Origin: Dyella_B sp036746095
Lineage (GTDB): Bacteria > Pseudomonadota > Gammaproteobacteria > Xanthomonadales > Rhodanobacteraceae
NCBI RefSeq assembly: GCF_036746095.1
Contig: NZ_DAIOEU010000021.1
Location: 3,323-67,322 of the forward strand
Length of the DNA stretch: 64,000 nt
Reading direction: 5' to 3'
Part shown: piece by piece, positions 45,553 through 53,309 of the stretch
Layout: each line of letters opens with the position of its first letter
Position numbering within the stretch: position 1 is the stretch's first letter
Translations under genes and position numbers: made by a program
Notes under the pieces: generated by a model
The model's input: the letters and a program-made list of their open reading frames with translations, nothing else
Told to the model about the DNA's origin: nothing
Database searches by the model: none

Positions 45553-47114
45553 CAATGATCGAGATGCTGGATCAGCGGTGCCAGAAAGTGTCGATAGTGT
45601 GGACTGCGTGCGGTATCGCCGCGTATGGGTTGGCGTACTTGCGCCGCACTGGCGGTGCTGTGTACATCGCGCTGTGTCTGATGCGGTGAGAGGCACGCTG
45701 CATCGAATGGCAATTGGAAGAAGGAGAGCAGGCGCCGAATCTGCACTTCGGGCTCTTGCACCAGTTTCTCGTAAGCAAGCTCGAGCACCTTGTCCGCATA
45801 ACGCTCTTGCCAATAGTCACTGAGCTTCTGGTAGTCGTTGTAATAACTGGCGAGATCTTTAAGGTCATAGCTGAAGTAGGCGCCTTCGCTGAACAGCTGC
45901 CGATAGCAAGCAAAGCAGGTCTCGACCGGATCGCGATGACAATTGATGATTTTGGCGCCCGGCAGCATGGCGCGAATGGCACCGACCCATTGCCAGTTCT
46001 GCAAGCCTTTGTCAGTGAAATAAGGTCGCTTGGTGCGCCAGTGTGCAGTACAGTCCAGATAGCTTTTGCCCAGGCGCGTCCAATCCTCGGGGGTCGCTTC
46101 AACGACCCAATGTGGAAAGTCTTTACCTCGCCGTTTCGATTCTTCGTCGAGCACCTGTGACAGGTCCTGGATTTCGTTCGCGCCTTCTATCTGCGGATGC
46201 GAGGCGAGAATGTGCTCAACCAGTGTTGATCCAGAACGCGGAAGGCTGGCGATGAAAATCACCTCGTTTCCGAGGTTGGGATCGAGCGGTGCCGGCAGCG
46301 GGCGGCGGAATGTTTCAATGATTGCCTCATTGTGCGCGTGTGCTTCTGCGGCATTCCACTGAACCAATTGGCGTTTGAGTGCGTTGGCCGCGCGCAATGC
46401 CTGGAACGCATCGCTGTATTGGTGCTGGTCTTCCAGCGCCTTGTAAAGGCTGAAGCCGAGCGACACGCGATCATCGGGTGCAAGTTGTCGGGTTTGCAGA
46501 ATGTGCTGGATCTGCCTGGCATCCGCCGGGGTGAGCGGTTCGGTTTTCAGATTGGCCAACGAGTGCCACGCAAGTGCGTGATCTGGTCGCAGGGTCAGCA
46601 CCTTGCGGTATTGCGCAATGGCGGCGGGGATATCGCCGCGTATCGTAAAAATGTCGGCAAGTGTCGTGCGTGCACTGACATGCCCATCGTCCAGGCCAAG
46701 TGCCTGCTGCAAAGCATCCGCGGCCTCGTCCAGTTGCCGATGCAGTTTCAATGCCTTGCCAAGGTTGTACCAGTTGGACGCTTGCGTAGGCGCCAGTTGG
46801 GTGGCGCGATGTAGATGAGTGAATGCTTCCTCGGCTGCGCCAGAATCGTAAAGGGCGCCCCCTAGATTGGTGAGGATGTTTGGGTCATCCGGACGTTGCT
46901 GCGCGGCTTTACGCATGTATTCGGCCGCGGTCTTACTGTCTCCGCGCATCTGGCAGGCAATGCCGTACAGGAACTGGGCGCTGGCGAAACCGGGTGCCTC
47001 GGCGAGCACGCGCTTCAATGCGGGCTCGGCCAAATCCGCACGCCCCTGTGATAACGCTTTGCCGGCTTCGCTCAGCCATTGTTGTGCCGCGGAGGAGAGG
47101 GAGGGTGACGACAT
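45552..47114 (-). CDS. TPR-repeat sulfotransferase-family protein (copy 1)
   Basis: A 520-residue fusion. The N-terminal half (about 1-240) is a run of tetratricopeptide repeats (for example FLYGIACQMRGDSKTAAEYM and NWYNLGKALKLHRQLDEAAD). The C-terminal half is a sulfotransferase-like P-loop domain with the PAPS-binding 5'-phosphosulfate loop SLPRSGSTLVEHILASHP (about 290-307) and a 3'-phosphate-binding segment IINCHRDPVETCFACY. The architecture recalls bacterial TPR-sulfotransferases, where TPRs would recruit a protein or peptide acceptor. It is convergent with the Oar-like receptor and divergent from the PKHD dioxygenase gene. The acceptor is unknown; peptide sulfation is one possibility. 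Confidence 0.88.
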   Translation of the reverse strand: MSSPSLSSAAQQWLSEAGKALSQGRADLAEPALKRVLAEAPGFASAQFLYGIACQMRGDSKTAAEYMRKAAQQRPDDPNILTNLGGALYDSGAAEEAFTHLHRATQLAPTQASNWYNLGKALKLHRQLDEAADALQQALGLDDGHVSARTTLADIFTIRGDIPAAIAQYRKVLTLRPDHALAWHSLANLKTEPLTPADARQIQHILQTRQLAPDDRVSLGFSLYKALEDQHQYSDAFQALRAANALKRQLVQWNAAEAHAHNEAIIETFRRPLPAPLDPNLGNEVIFIASLPRSGSTLVEHILASHPQIEGANEIQDLSQVLDEESKRRGKDFPHWVVEATPEDWTRLGKSYLDCTAHWRTKRPYFTDKGLQNWQWVGAIRAMLPGAKIINCHRDPVETCFACYRQLFSEGAYFSYDLKDLASYYNDYQKLSDYWQERYADKVLELAYEKLVQEPEVQIRRLLSFFQLPFDAACLSPHQTQRDVHSTASAAQVRQPIRGDTARSPHYRHFLAPLIQHLDH

Positions 47115-47254
47115 GGGTTACCTGATGCGGAGCTTTCAAAGCCAGTGCTTAGTCTTGCATGTTCCTCGCGGTAAATAGCAGCTGGACGTTTCGCTTCCCG
47201 GAGCGGGCGATTACCATGGATGGTGTCACGCAACCTCGTAGGGGGGGTATTGCC

Positions 47255-47929
47255 TTGATTCACTGTTTCCCCGCCATTCTCGGTCCAGATGAGCTGGCCG
47301 CCATCCAGTCCAAATTGCAGGCTGCTTCTTTTGTTGATGGCGCCAGCACGGCAGGCTGGTCCGCGCGCGAGGTCAAGCGGAATCTGCAAGTGACGTCGGG
47401 TGCGCCCGAATATGAGCAGATCGCGCGCATTGTGCGCGAGGCCTTTGTGCGCAGCGGTGAGTTGCAGACGGCCTTGCTGCCGGCAACGGCAACGCCGGTA
47501 TTGTTCAATCGTTATGCGCAAGGCATGGAATACGGTCCGCACGTGGATACACCGGTAATGGGCAGCATGAGCAATGCGATACGCAGCGATATTGCCATCA
47601 CCATTTTTCTTTCCGATCCACGAAGCTATGATGGCGGCGAGTTGACGGTATTGATGAATGGCATCAGCAGCCAGTTCAAGCTTGAAGCGGGTGCTGCGAT
47701 TGCTTATCCAGCCAATACGTTGCACCACGTGACACCTGTCACTCGTGGCGCGCGCGATGCGGCAATCATTTGGGTGCAAAGCCAGATACGCGATCCTGCG
47801 CGACGGGAAATATTGTGGGATTTGGAAAACGCCAAGCATCTGACTTTCAAGCGCGAGGGCAAAAGCCAGACCTTTGACCTGATCAGCAAATCGCGTGCGA
47901 ACCTCATCCGCATGTGGGCCGAAACTTGA
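47255..47929 (+). CDS. PKHD-type Fe(II)/2-oxoglutarate dioxygenase (YbiX/PiuC-like)
   Basis: A 224-residue 2-oxoglutarate-dependent hydroxylase. Iron ligands are H96 and D98 (YGPHVDTP) and H157 (NTLHHVTPVTRG), with R164 as the 2-oxoglutarate contact; LFNRYAQGMEYG and FLSDPRSYDGGELTV are family signatures. ATG codons at 47159 and 47216 are open upstream, but a TTG at 47255 is preceded at good spacing by a GTAGGGGGGG ribosome-binding site (47238-47247) and gives a protein of the same length and N-terminus as E. coli YbiX. Family members usually accompany TonB receptors; here it is convergent with the RiPP ligase gene. The substrate is not known. Confidence 0.85.
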   Translation: MIHCFPAILGPDELAAIQSKLQAASFVDGASTAGWSAREVKRNLQVTSGAPEYEQIARIVREAFVRSGELQTALLPATATPVLFNRYAQGMEYGPHVDTPVMGSMSNAIRSDIAITIFLSDPRSYDGGELTVLMNGISSQFKLEAGAAIAYPANTLHHVTPVTRGARDAAIIWVQSQIRDPARREILWDLENAKHLTFKREGKSQTFDLISKSRANLIRMWAET

Positions 47930-47997
47930 CGGAACCCGAACGCAAAAGGATGTGGGTCTTGTTGTGTGGCATGCTAAACGGTTGCCACTGATCGCTG

Positions 47998-49095
47998 CTA
48001 GGGTTCCATAGCTATTCGTGGCGCAATATTTGAGGGAGTAGGCGCCAGAGATCGATATTCTTCAGTCTCCAGGTAATCGGCCAACTTGACTTCGATACAG
48101 TCGCCCAAACCATAGTCTATGCGCCCGCTGCTGAGCATGGCGGCCATGGCGCGCGTCAATGGCAGTTCCGGGAGTGCTTCCTCCATAAAGAGGAACTGTC
48201 CGGCCTGGTTCACTTCCAGAAAGTAGACGTTGCCAAGATGGTCAACCGCCAAGTCGAGGCAACCGAACACAATACCCAGCAGGTCCATAAGGCTCCGCAG
48301 CTTCGCCTCCAGCGTGGTACCCATGGCGAAGCTTTCAAATCGTATGTCTTCGTCGTAAGAATGCGGGCGCCAATCCACATAAGCCTCACCGGCGGCTTTT
48401 TGTATTTTTGCCGCAAATAGCTTGTGGCCAATAATGGTTACGCGTACGTCGAACGCCTTTTCGATATAGCGTTGATAGATGCCAGGACTCAATGCAATGG
48501 CCTGCTCAGGCAAATCGCTATCGCTGTCGAGCAGGGCCACGCCGGCGTCGTACATTGTGCCACTGCGCTCACTTAGCCAGCTGTGTGGGTAGAAAGTTTT
48601 GAACACAACCTTTCCAAAGCGTTGGATCAGAGCGGCGATAGCAGGCGCATGGTTTCCGATGACTGTCTCTGGGATTTGCAACCCCGCTGCGCGGGCTGCT
48701 TGTAACTGTGCCAACTTGCTCTCAGCAAAATTCGCTGCCCGTGGGCGATTAACCCATAAGGCGTGGACTAAGTTGTCAGCAACGTCAAAAACGTTTTTCT
48801 GTAGATACTGCCATTGGCCTTCAATAAAGCCGCGATCAGCCTCATGACACGGCCCCGCTTCTGGCTTCAATGGGCGCCGGTACCATACAGATCGAATATC
48901 GGTGGTATCTAAGCCATCGCATATCACAGTATCTGAGGCTTCTCCCATATGGATTGACAGACGCGTCCCCTCATCTTCGCGGATTGAAGCGTGGAGCCGG
49001 CAAGGAACGGAATTTTTGCGTAGTGCCCAGGCTAGGGTGGCAGCATGAGGATCCCCAGCGACAGAATAGATAAATACGGTAGCTTGCACGCTCAT
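47998..49095 (-). CDS. MvdD-like ATP-grasp ribosomal-peptide maturase (graspetide ligase)
   Basis: A 365-residue ATP-grasp enzyme of the RimK/MvdC-MvdD type. The N-terminal domain carries W71-Y72-R73-R74-P75 (RSVWYRRP), a hallmark of graspetide ligases. The central region has the ATP-binding lysine segment VVFKTFYPHSW and the C-terminus has the metal-binding FLEVNQAGQFLFME. Such enzymes phosphorylate Asp/Glu side chains of a precursor and close ester or amide rings with Ser/Thr/Lys. A strong AAGGAG ribosome-binding site (49099-49104) precedes the ATG. A 54-codon precursor-like gene lies 93 bases upstream on the same strand, separated by a terminator hairpin. Only one ligase is present, against two in microviridin clusters. 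Confidence 0.85.
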   Translation of the reverse strand: MSVQATVFIYSVAGDPHAATLAWALRKNSVPCRLHASIREDEGTRLSIHMGEASDTVICDGLDTTDIRSVWYRRPLKPEAGPCHEADRGFIEGQWQYLQKNVFDVADNLVHALWVNRPRAANFAESKLAQLQAARAAGLQIPETVIGNHAPAIAALIQRFGKVVFKTFYPHSWLSERSGTMYDAGVALLDSDSDLPEQAIALSPGIYQRYIEKAFDVRVTIIGHKLFAAKIQKAAGEAYVDWRPHSYDEDIRFESFAMGTTLEAKLRSLMDLLGIVFGCLDLAVDHLGNVYFLEVNQAGQFLFMEEALPELPLTRAMAAMLSSGRIDYGLGDCIEVKLADYLETEEYRSLAPTPSNIAPRIAMEP

Positions 49096-49104
49096 TATCT
49101 CCTT

Positions 49105-49141
49105 ATGAAAAAAGCCGCCACGGTGTATCTGTGGCGGCTTT
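49105..49141 (-). terminator. Terminator/attenuator between RiPP precursor and ligase genes
   Basis: On the - strand an 11-base stem (49141-49131 with 49121-49111, core GCCGCCAC/GTGGCGGC) and 9-base loop is followed directly by a run of T. It lies after the precursor stop and before the ligase ribosome-binding site, so partial termination would yield more precursor than enzyme mRNA, a common RiPP arrangement. Confidence 0.85.
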
Positions 49142-49188
49142 CTCTAACATGATGGATCAACGAAGCACGACGGATGCTTTCCGACAGC

Positions 49189-49353
49189 TCAATTATTAAA
49201 GTTTGGATCTGGAATATCCATAAGGACATTGGGGCCAGATGGCAGGCTGTGGAATAGGCCTTTCTTGGCTTTCAAGGCTGCTTCTTCGCTTGACACCTCG
49301 TTCGCCAGCATGCGCGCGAACGGACGAATGTATTCCATTTGATCATTCTGCAT
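49189..49353 (-). CDS. Candidate graspetide (omega-ester/amide RiPP) precursor peptide
   Basis: A 54-residue peptide too short for routine gene callers. The ATG at 49353 has a GAGG ribosome-binding site 9 bases upstream. The leader (1-31) contains YIRPFARMLANEV (residues 8-20), which resembles the PFFARFL helix recognised by microviridin ligases. The segment 21-31 is acidic then basic (SSEEAALKAKK). The putative core (32-54) has nucleophiles S36 and S39 plus nearby K28/K30/K31, and acidic acceptors D46 and D49 only (MDIPDPN), so at most two rings are likely. It lacks the TxKYPSD microviridin core, so the ring pattern would be new or at least non-classical. The MvdD-like ligase is immediately downstream on the same strand. 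Function, such as protease inhibition, is inference. Confidence 0.7.
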   Translation of the reverse strand: MQNDQMEYIRPFARMLANEVSSEEAALKAKKGLFHSLPSGPNVLMDIPDPNFNN

Positions 49354-49863
49354 GGTTTGGACCTCAAGCTATTTCCATAGTGGCGAGCGGCCACCGCGCC
49401 TCCTGCTTTCGCAGGCAATCCGTACGGCGGCGCCTGCGAAACGTATTCGGGAATCATCTGGTGAAAGAAAGGGCGCCTATTAATTGGCTCATTCGAGATG
49501 TCATTTCTTCGCAACGTATCAATAGAATGGTTAAGTTTTTGTATTCGCATTAACCGCTGCAAGCTATAGAGAGAGATTGAGGGCTAATTGGCTAAACAAA
49601 TTTCCCCAGCGGCGTTCTGAAGTTTATTGCGTTATCGTCGATTTTTTTTGCGATGCGGCTGTTTACACGAAATATGTTCGATCAAACACCTTGGCTAATC
49701 GATCCGAAGCCGGAGATATTTGAATGTTGATGCCGTTGACCGTTTTATGATCTGGCACGTCGATGCGTATGATTCGCATGCATTGGACAACTGGGTCATT
49801 GCCTTGAACAAAAAAAACAGGGCCGAAGCCCCGTCTTTATGGGTCAAGCAGATGCAAGGCAAC
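49354..49863. other. Region upstream of the RiPP precursor
   Basis: 510 bases without a firmly supported gene. On the - strand a frame from ATG 49550 to 49272 overlaps the precursor gene in another frame; its RRPFFHQMIPEYVSQ (residues about 26-40) echoes the precursor leader RPFARMLANEVSS, and AGCTTG precedes both ATGs, so an older or second precursor cannot be excluded. The stretch is AT-rich at 49600-49700, suitable for a promoter, but I could not fix one. The terminator of the glutaredoxin-like gene is at 49809-49834. Confidence 0.45.
49809..49834 (-). terminator. Rho-independent terminator of the Grx-rhodanese fusion gene
   Basis: On the - strand stem ACGGGGC / GCCCTGT with the stable TTCG tetraloop (hairpin 49834-49817), followed by eight T residues. 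Confidence 0.9.
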
Positions 49864-50796
49864 TTAGTAACGCGCCACGCTCGAATCAATCTCAGCAGCC
49901 CACGCATCGATACCGCCATCCACGCTATACACCTCAGTAAACCCATGCGACGCGAATTGCTCGGCGACGCCTTGGCTGGAGATGCCGTGGTGGCACATGA
50001 AGGCGATGGGGGTGTCCTTGGGCAGGCTGGCGAGGGCGGCGTGGCCTTCTTCTTCCAGGATGCGTGCTTGCGGCAGCGGCTTGGCGATGGCGCGGCCTTG
50101 TGCCGGGCGCGTGTCGATCAGGGTGATGGTGCCGGCGGCGAGGCGGCTGTTGAGTTCCTGCACGCTCATCGATTGCACGCCGCCGGTGCTGCCGGCGCCG
50201 GGAAACTTCAGGCTCAGGCCTTCGCCCTGCATGGTGGAAACCCAGTCGATCACGATGCCTTTGGCGCGCTGCGCGCTGGCGGGGTCGAAGTGCACTTCGA
50301 TGCCGTTGGCGGTGACGACGATGTCGTGCTCGCTCGCCGGCGCAAGCTGGAAGCCCGCGCTGTGGTCGGGGCCGATTTCCAGATGCAGGGCCATGCCCTG
50401 CGCGTTGGCCGTGCCGCTGCGGATGGCATCGGCGGCCTTGTCGGTGATGGTGATTTCCGGCGGCGTGCGGTCCGGTGCGGCAACGCCGAACAGCTGGTGC
50501 AGTTCGCCGCTGCCATACATCTGGCGAATGATGTCGGCGCCACCGACCAGTTCGCCGTCCACGTACAGCTGCGGAATGGTCGGCCAGTTGCCGAACGCCT
50601 TGATGCCTTCGCGGATTTCCTGATCTTCCAGCACGTTGACGGTGTGGTAATCCGGCAGCAACTCGTTGAGCGTATTGGTGGCGGCGGCGGAGAAGCCGCA
50701 CATCGGCTGATAGCGGGTACCCTTCATGAACAGCACCACGCGGTGGTCTTTCAGCAGGGTTTCGATGCGTTCGCGGGTGGCGGATTCAACAGACAT
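49864..50796 (-). CDS. Monothiol glutaredoxin - IscA-like - rhodanese fusion (Grx4 family)
   Basis: A 310-residue three-domain protein. Residues 1-100 are a Grx4-type monothiol glutaredoxin with the CGFS active site (QPMCGFSAAA) and TIPQLYVDGELVGGADI, expected to bind and transfer [2Fe-2S] clusters with glutathione. The middle (about 110-205) follows the A-type carrier pattern (ITDKAADAIRSG, FHFDPASA-like VHFDPASAQRAKGIVIDWV) but contains no cysteine at all, so it cannot ligate a cluster. The C-terminal rhodanese domain (about 215-305) has its cysteine in FMCHHGISSQG and a typical VYSVDGGIDAWAAEI end. The ATG at 50796 is preferred to 50868. Fusions of Grx4 and rhodanese occur in xanthomonads. 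Confidence 0.9.
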   Translation of the reverse strand: MSVESATRERIETLLKDHRVVLFMKGTRYQPMCGFSAAATNTLNELLPDYHTVNVLEDQEIREGIKAFGNWPTIPQLYVDGELVGGADIIRQMYGSGELHQLFGVAAPDRTPPEITITDKAADAIRSGTANAQGMALHLEIGPDHSAGFQLAPASEHDIVVTANGIEVHFDPASAQRAKGIVIDWVSTMQGEGLSLKFPGAGSTGGVQSMSVQELNSRLAAGTITLIDTRPAQGRAIAKPLPQARILEEEGHAALASLPKDTPIAFMCHHGISSQGVAEQFASHGFTEVYSVDGGIDAWAAEIDSSVARY

Positions 50797-50892
50797 GAGG
50801 GCGGGGACTCCAGCAGAGAAGGGGCCAATTGTAGCCCTTCGATATGCTGGCGGCGCGGCAGGGATCAAGGCCGCGGGTCGGGCTGTTTATAG

Positions 50893-50937
50893 GCTGGGCT
50901 GACAATCCCAGCATCGTCATGCGAAGCCACGCTGGGA
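50893..50937. repeat. GCTGGGA/TCCCAGC hairpin cluster
   Basis: GCTGGG (50893-50898), CCCAGC (50907-50912) and GCTGGGA (50931-50937) give alternative small hairpins in the 154-base gap between two co-directional genes. The same motif recurs at 13426-13467. Confidence 0.5.
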
Positions 50938-50950
50938 TCATCCCCGCACC

Positions 50951-51811
50951 TTAGGCAGCAGAGGGGAGTTCGACGTCTTCGTGCTTCTTGCGCCGCGCAA
51001 GCGGCGCCAATGCCAGCGCCGCCATGGGCGAAGGCTGCACTTGCTCCAGGCTGGCATGGCCCAATGCAGTTGGTTGCTCGCTCCAATGGATCAGCTCCAT
51101 CGCGCCTTGTTCGTCCTCGATCAGCGCGGTGCAGTGTTCGACCCAATCGCCGTCGTTGAGATAGACCACGCCGTCGATGGTGCGCACCTGGCCGAAATGG
51201 ATATGGCCGCAGATATGGCCGTCCACGCCGTGTTCGCGCGCGCCGGCGGCCACGCGTTCCTCATAGGCGCGGATGTACGCCAGCGCCTTGCCGACGTGCG
51301 ATTTCACGATGATCGACAGCGGCAGGTACGGCATCGCCATGCGGCGGCGCCAGGCGTTGAGGCGCCGGTTGCCCCAGCACACGAAGCGATGCATCGCTTC
51401 GCCCAGGTGCAACATCCAGCTGCGGCCGATCTGTTCCGGATCGTATTCGTCGCCGTGGCTTACGCGATAGCGGCGGCCATCGGCGCCGACGTGGATGGCG
51501 TTGAGCTCGATGCGCACGCCGCAGATGGACTGTCCCACCAGCCCGCGTAGCGCGCAGTCGTGGTTGCCGGGAATGTAGATCACCTCGACCCCGCGACGCG
51601 CCATGTCCAGCACTTCGGCAATGACGGTGCCGTGGTCCGGATGCCACCAGCGGCGGCGGCTCAGTGATTCCAGGTCGATGATGTCGCCCACCAGATACAG
51701 CTGCTGGCACTGCAGGCTGCGCAGGAAATCCAGCAAGTAGGCTGCCTTGCAATCGGGTGTACCCAGGTGGACGTCGGAAATGAAGGCGCTTCGGCAGCGA
51801 AGGATGGCCAC
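50951..51811 (-). CDS. Metallophosphoesterase, UDP-2,3-diacylglucosamine-diphosphatase-like
   Basis: A 286-residue calcineurin-fold phosphoesterase resembling LpxH paralogues. The metal motifs are visible in order: FISDVHLG (D-x-H), LVGDIIDLE (GDxxD), YIPGNHDCAL (GNHD), SHGDEYD and CGHIHFG (GHxH). The start is a GTG at 51811 with a GGGGAG ribosome-binding site; longer frames lack one. LpxH cleaves UDP-diacylglucosamine in lipid A synthesis, but paralogues like this with long C-terminal tails are often UDP-sugar or cyclic-nucleotide hydrolases, so the substrate is uncertain. It is divergent from the aspartyl hydroxylase gene. Confidence 0.88.
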   Translation of the reverse strand: MAILRCRSAFISDVHLGTPDCKAAYLLDFLRSLQCQQLYLVGDIIDLESLSRRRWWHPDHGTVIAEVLDMARRGVEVIYIPGNHDCALRGLVGQSICGVRIELNAIHVGADGRRYRVSHGDEYDPEQIGRSWMLHLGEAMHRFVCWGNRRLNAWRRRMAMPYLPLSIIVKSHVGKALAYIRAYEERVAAGAREHGVDGHICGHIHFGQVRTIDGVVYLNDGDWVEHCTALIEDEQGAMELIHWSEQPTALGHASLEQVQPSPMAALALAPLARRKKHEDVELPSAA

Positions 51812-51960
51812 GGTATGACTCCCCGGTAGGTTGCCGGGATCACAGTCTGGGGCCGGAACGTCACCGAGCGATGGCGGAAAGGTTGCAAAGAGATTGCCGT
51901 GGCTCTTTTTTCCGGGAAAGGCAGTGTGCGATAACAGCTGCCGGGGAGGGGAGACAGGCC

Positions 51961-53166
51961 ATGAACACATCTGCCCAAACGCAGTGCGCGCAATGGCGCC
52001 AGGCAGCGCACGCCTGCCTGGAGCGGGGCGATCTGCAGCAGGCCGGCCAGCTGTTCCAACTCGTGCTGGACGAGATCCCTGGTGATCTGGAGGCTTTGCA
52101 GGTAACGGGAGCCGCACAGCTGGCGGCCGGGCACTTCATCGCGGCGGCCCGGACGCTGCGGCAAGCGGTACAGCAGGCGCCCTCGCTGTTCGTGGAACGC
52201 TTGCGGCTGGGCATGGCGCTGGAACGGCTGGGCCAGCCGCATGACGCGTTGACAGCGTATTTCGGGGCCTTGCGCACGGCGCAGAACCAGGGACGCTGGC
52301 TGAGCGACGAAACCACGGCCTCCGGTTTGCGCGAGGCCGTCAAACACGCCATGCGTTATGTCGATACCGGGCGGCTGGCCTGGTTTCGCCGCGTGCTGGA
52401 GCCCTTGCAGCAGCGTTATGGCGTGGAGCAGATGCGGCGGGTCGAGCATTGTCTGGAAGCCTATCTGGGTGAGCACTCCGTGAAGACGCCCGATCCACGC
52501 CAACGGCCGAAGTTTCTCTACTTTCCCGACGTTCCCAGCCAGCCCTATTACGCGCGCGAACGCTTTCCATGGCATGACGCGCTGGAAGCGGCCACGGACT
52601 GGATACGTGAAGAACTGCGCGGCGTGCTTGCACGCGAGCAAAGCCTGGAAGCCTTCCTTGGCGCACCGCCACCGGGACAGTCGCAGCAGGCGATGCTGCA
52701 ATCGTCAGGAACGCAACCTGCAACGTGGGATGCGTATTTCTTCTATCGGCATGGCGAGCGCTATGACGCGAACGCCGATGCCTGCCCGCGCACCGCAGCC
52801 TTGCTCGATAGCCTGCCGCTGACCCGCATTCGCGACCATGCGCCGGAAACCTTGTTCTCCGTGCTGAGTCCGGGCACGCACATCCTGCCGCACACAGGCG
52901 TCACCAACGTGCGCCTGGTGACGCATCTACCGTTGATCGTACCGCCCGATTGCGCCCTGCGCGTGGGTGGACAAACGCACGTCTGGCAGGAAGGACGTTG
53001 CGTGACCTTCGACGATACGTTCGAGCATGAAGCGTGGAATCGCAGCAACGAGACGCGGGTGGTGTTGATTCTGGATAGTTGGAATCCGGATCTCACCGTG
53101 GCGGAATGTGCGGCGGTAACGGAGTTGATTGGCGCGATTGGGGATTTCAATGCGGCTAGCGCGTAA
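51961..53166 (+). CDS. TPR-linked aspartyl/asparaginyl beta-hydroxylase
   Basis: A 401-residue protein with N-terminal tetratricopeptide-like repeats (about 1-150: HACLERGDLQQAGQLFQLVL, AARTLRQAVQQAPSLF) and a C-terminal aspartyl/asparaginyl beta-hydroxylase domain. Iron and 2-oxoglutarate motifs are ILPHTGVTNVRLVTHLPLIV (first histidine, then R-x-V-T-H) and FDDTFEHEAWN (second histidine). The family hydroxylates Asp/Asn side chains of peptides or proteins. GGAGGGGAG precedes the ATG at 51961. It lies near two TPR-sulfotransferases and TonB receptors, a neighbourhood I associate with peptide-modifying accessory enzymes; its target is not known. Confidence 0.88.
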   Translation: MNTSAQTQCAQWRQAAHACLERGDLQQAGQLFQLVLDEIPGDLEALQVTGAAQLAAGHFIAAARTLRQAVQQAPSLFVERLRLGMALERLGQPHDALTAYFGALRTAQNQGRWLSDETTASGLREAVKHAMRYVDTGRLAWFRRVLEPLQQRYGVEQMRRVEHCLEAYLGEHSVKTPDPRQRPKFLYFPDVPSQPYYARERFPWHDALEAATDWIREELRGVLAREQSLEAFLGAPPPGQSQQAMLQSSGTQPATWDAYFFYRHGERYDANADACPRTAALLDSLPLTRIRDHAPETLFSVLSPGTHILPHTGVTNVRLVTHLPLIVPPDCALRVGGQTHVWQEGRCVTFDDTFEHEAWNRSNETRVVLILDSWNPDLTVAECAAVTELIGAIGDFNAASA

Positions 53167-53178
53167 TTTGCGCCCAGT

Positions 53179-53299
53179 CGTCATTCCGGCGAAGGCCGGA
53201 ATCCAGTTTAAATACTGATGCGAAGCACTCTAAACCTTTTTAACTTGTGTGCTTCGCACGGCATGTTTGTACTGGATTCCGGCCTTCGCCGGAATGACG
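53179..53299. repeat. 121-base palindromic element between convergent genes
   Basis: Perfect 29-base outer arms (53179-53207 and 53271-53299, starting CGTCATTCCGGCGAAGGCCG) and an inner pair TGCGAAGCAC (53219-53228) / GTGCTTCGCA (53249-53258), symmetric about the same centre. It separates the aspartyl hydroxylase and TPR-sulfotransferase genes and may act as a bidirectional terminator. It belongs to the GTCATTCC(A/C/G)GC family; MITE-like in shape. Confidence 0.8.
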
Positions 53300-53309
53300 G
53301 TTCGCGTTG

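Noticed and set aside
49695..49946. 83-codon - strand frame across the Grx-fusion terminator
   Set aside because: It runs through a strong terminator and the end of the real gene in another frame.
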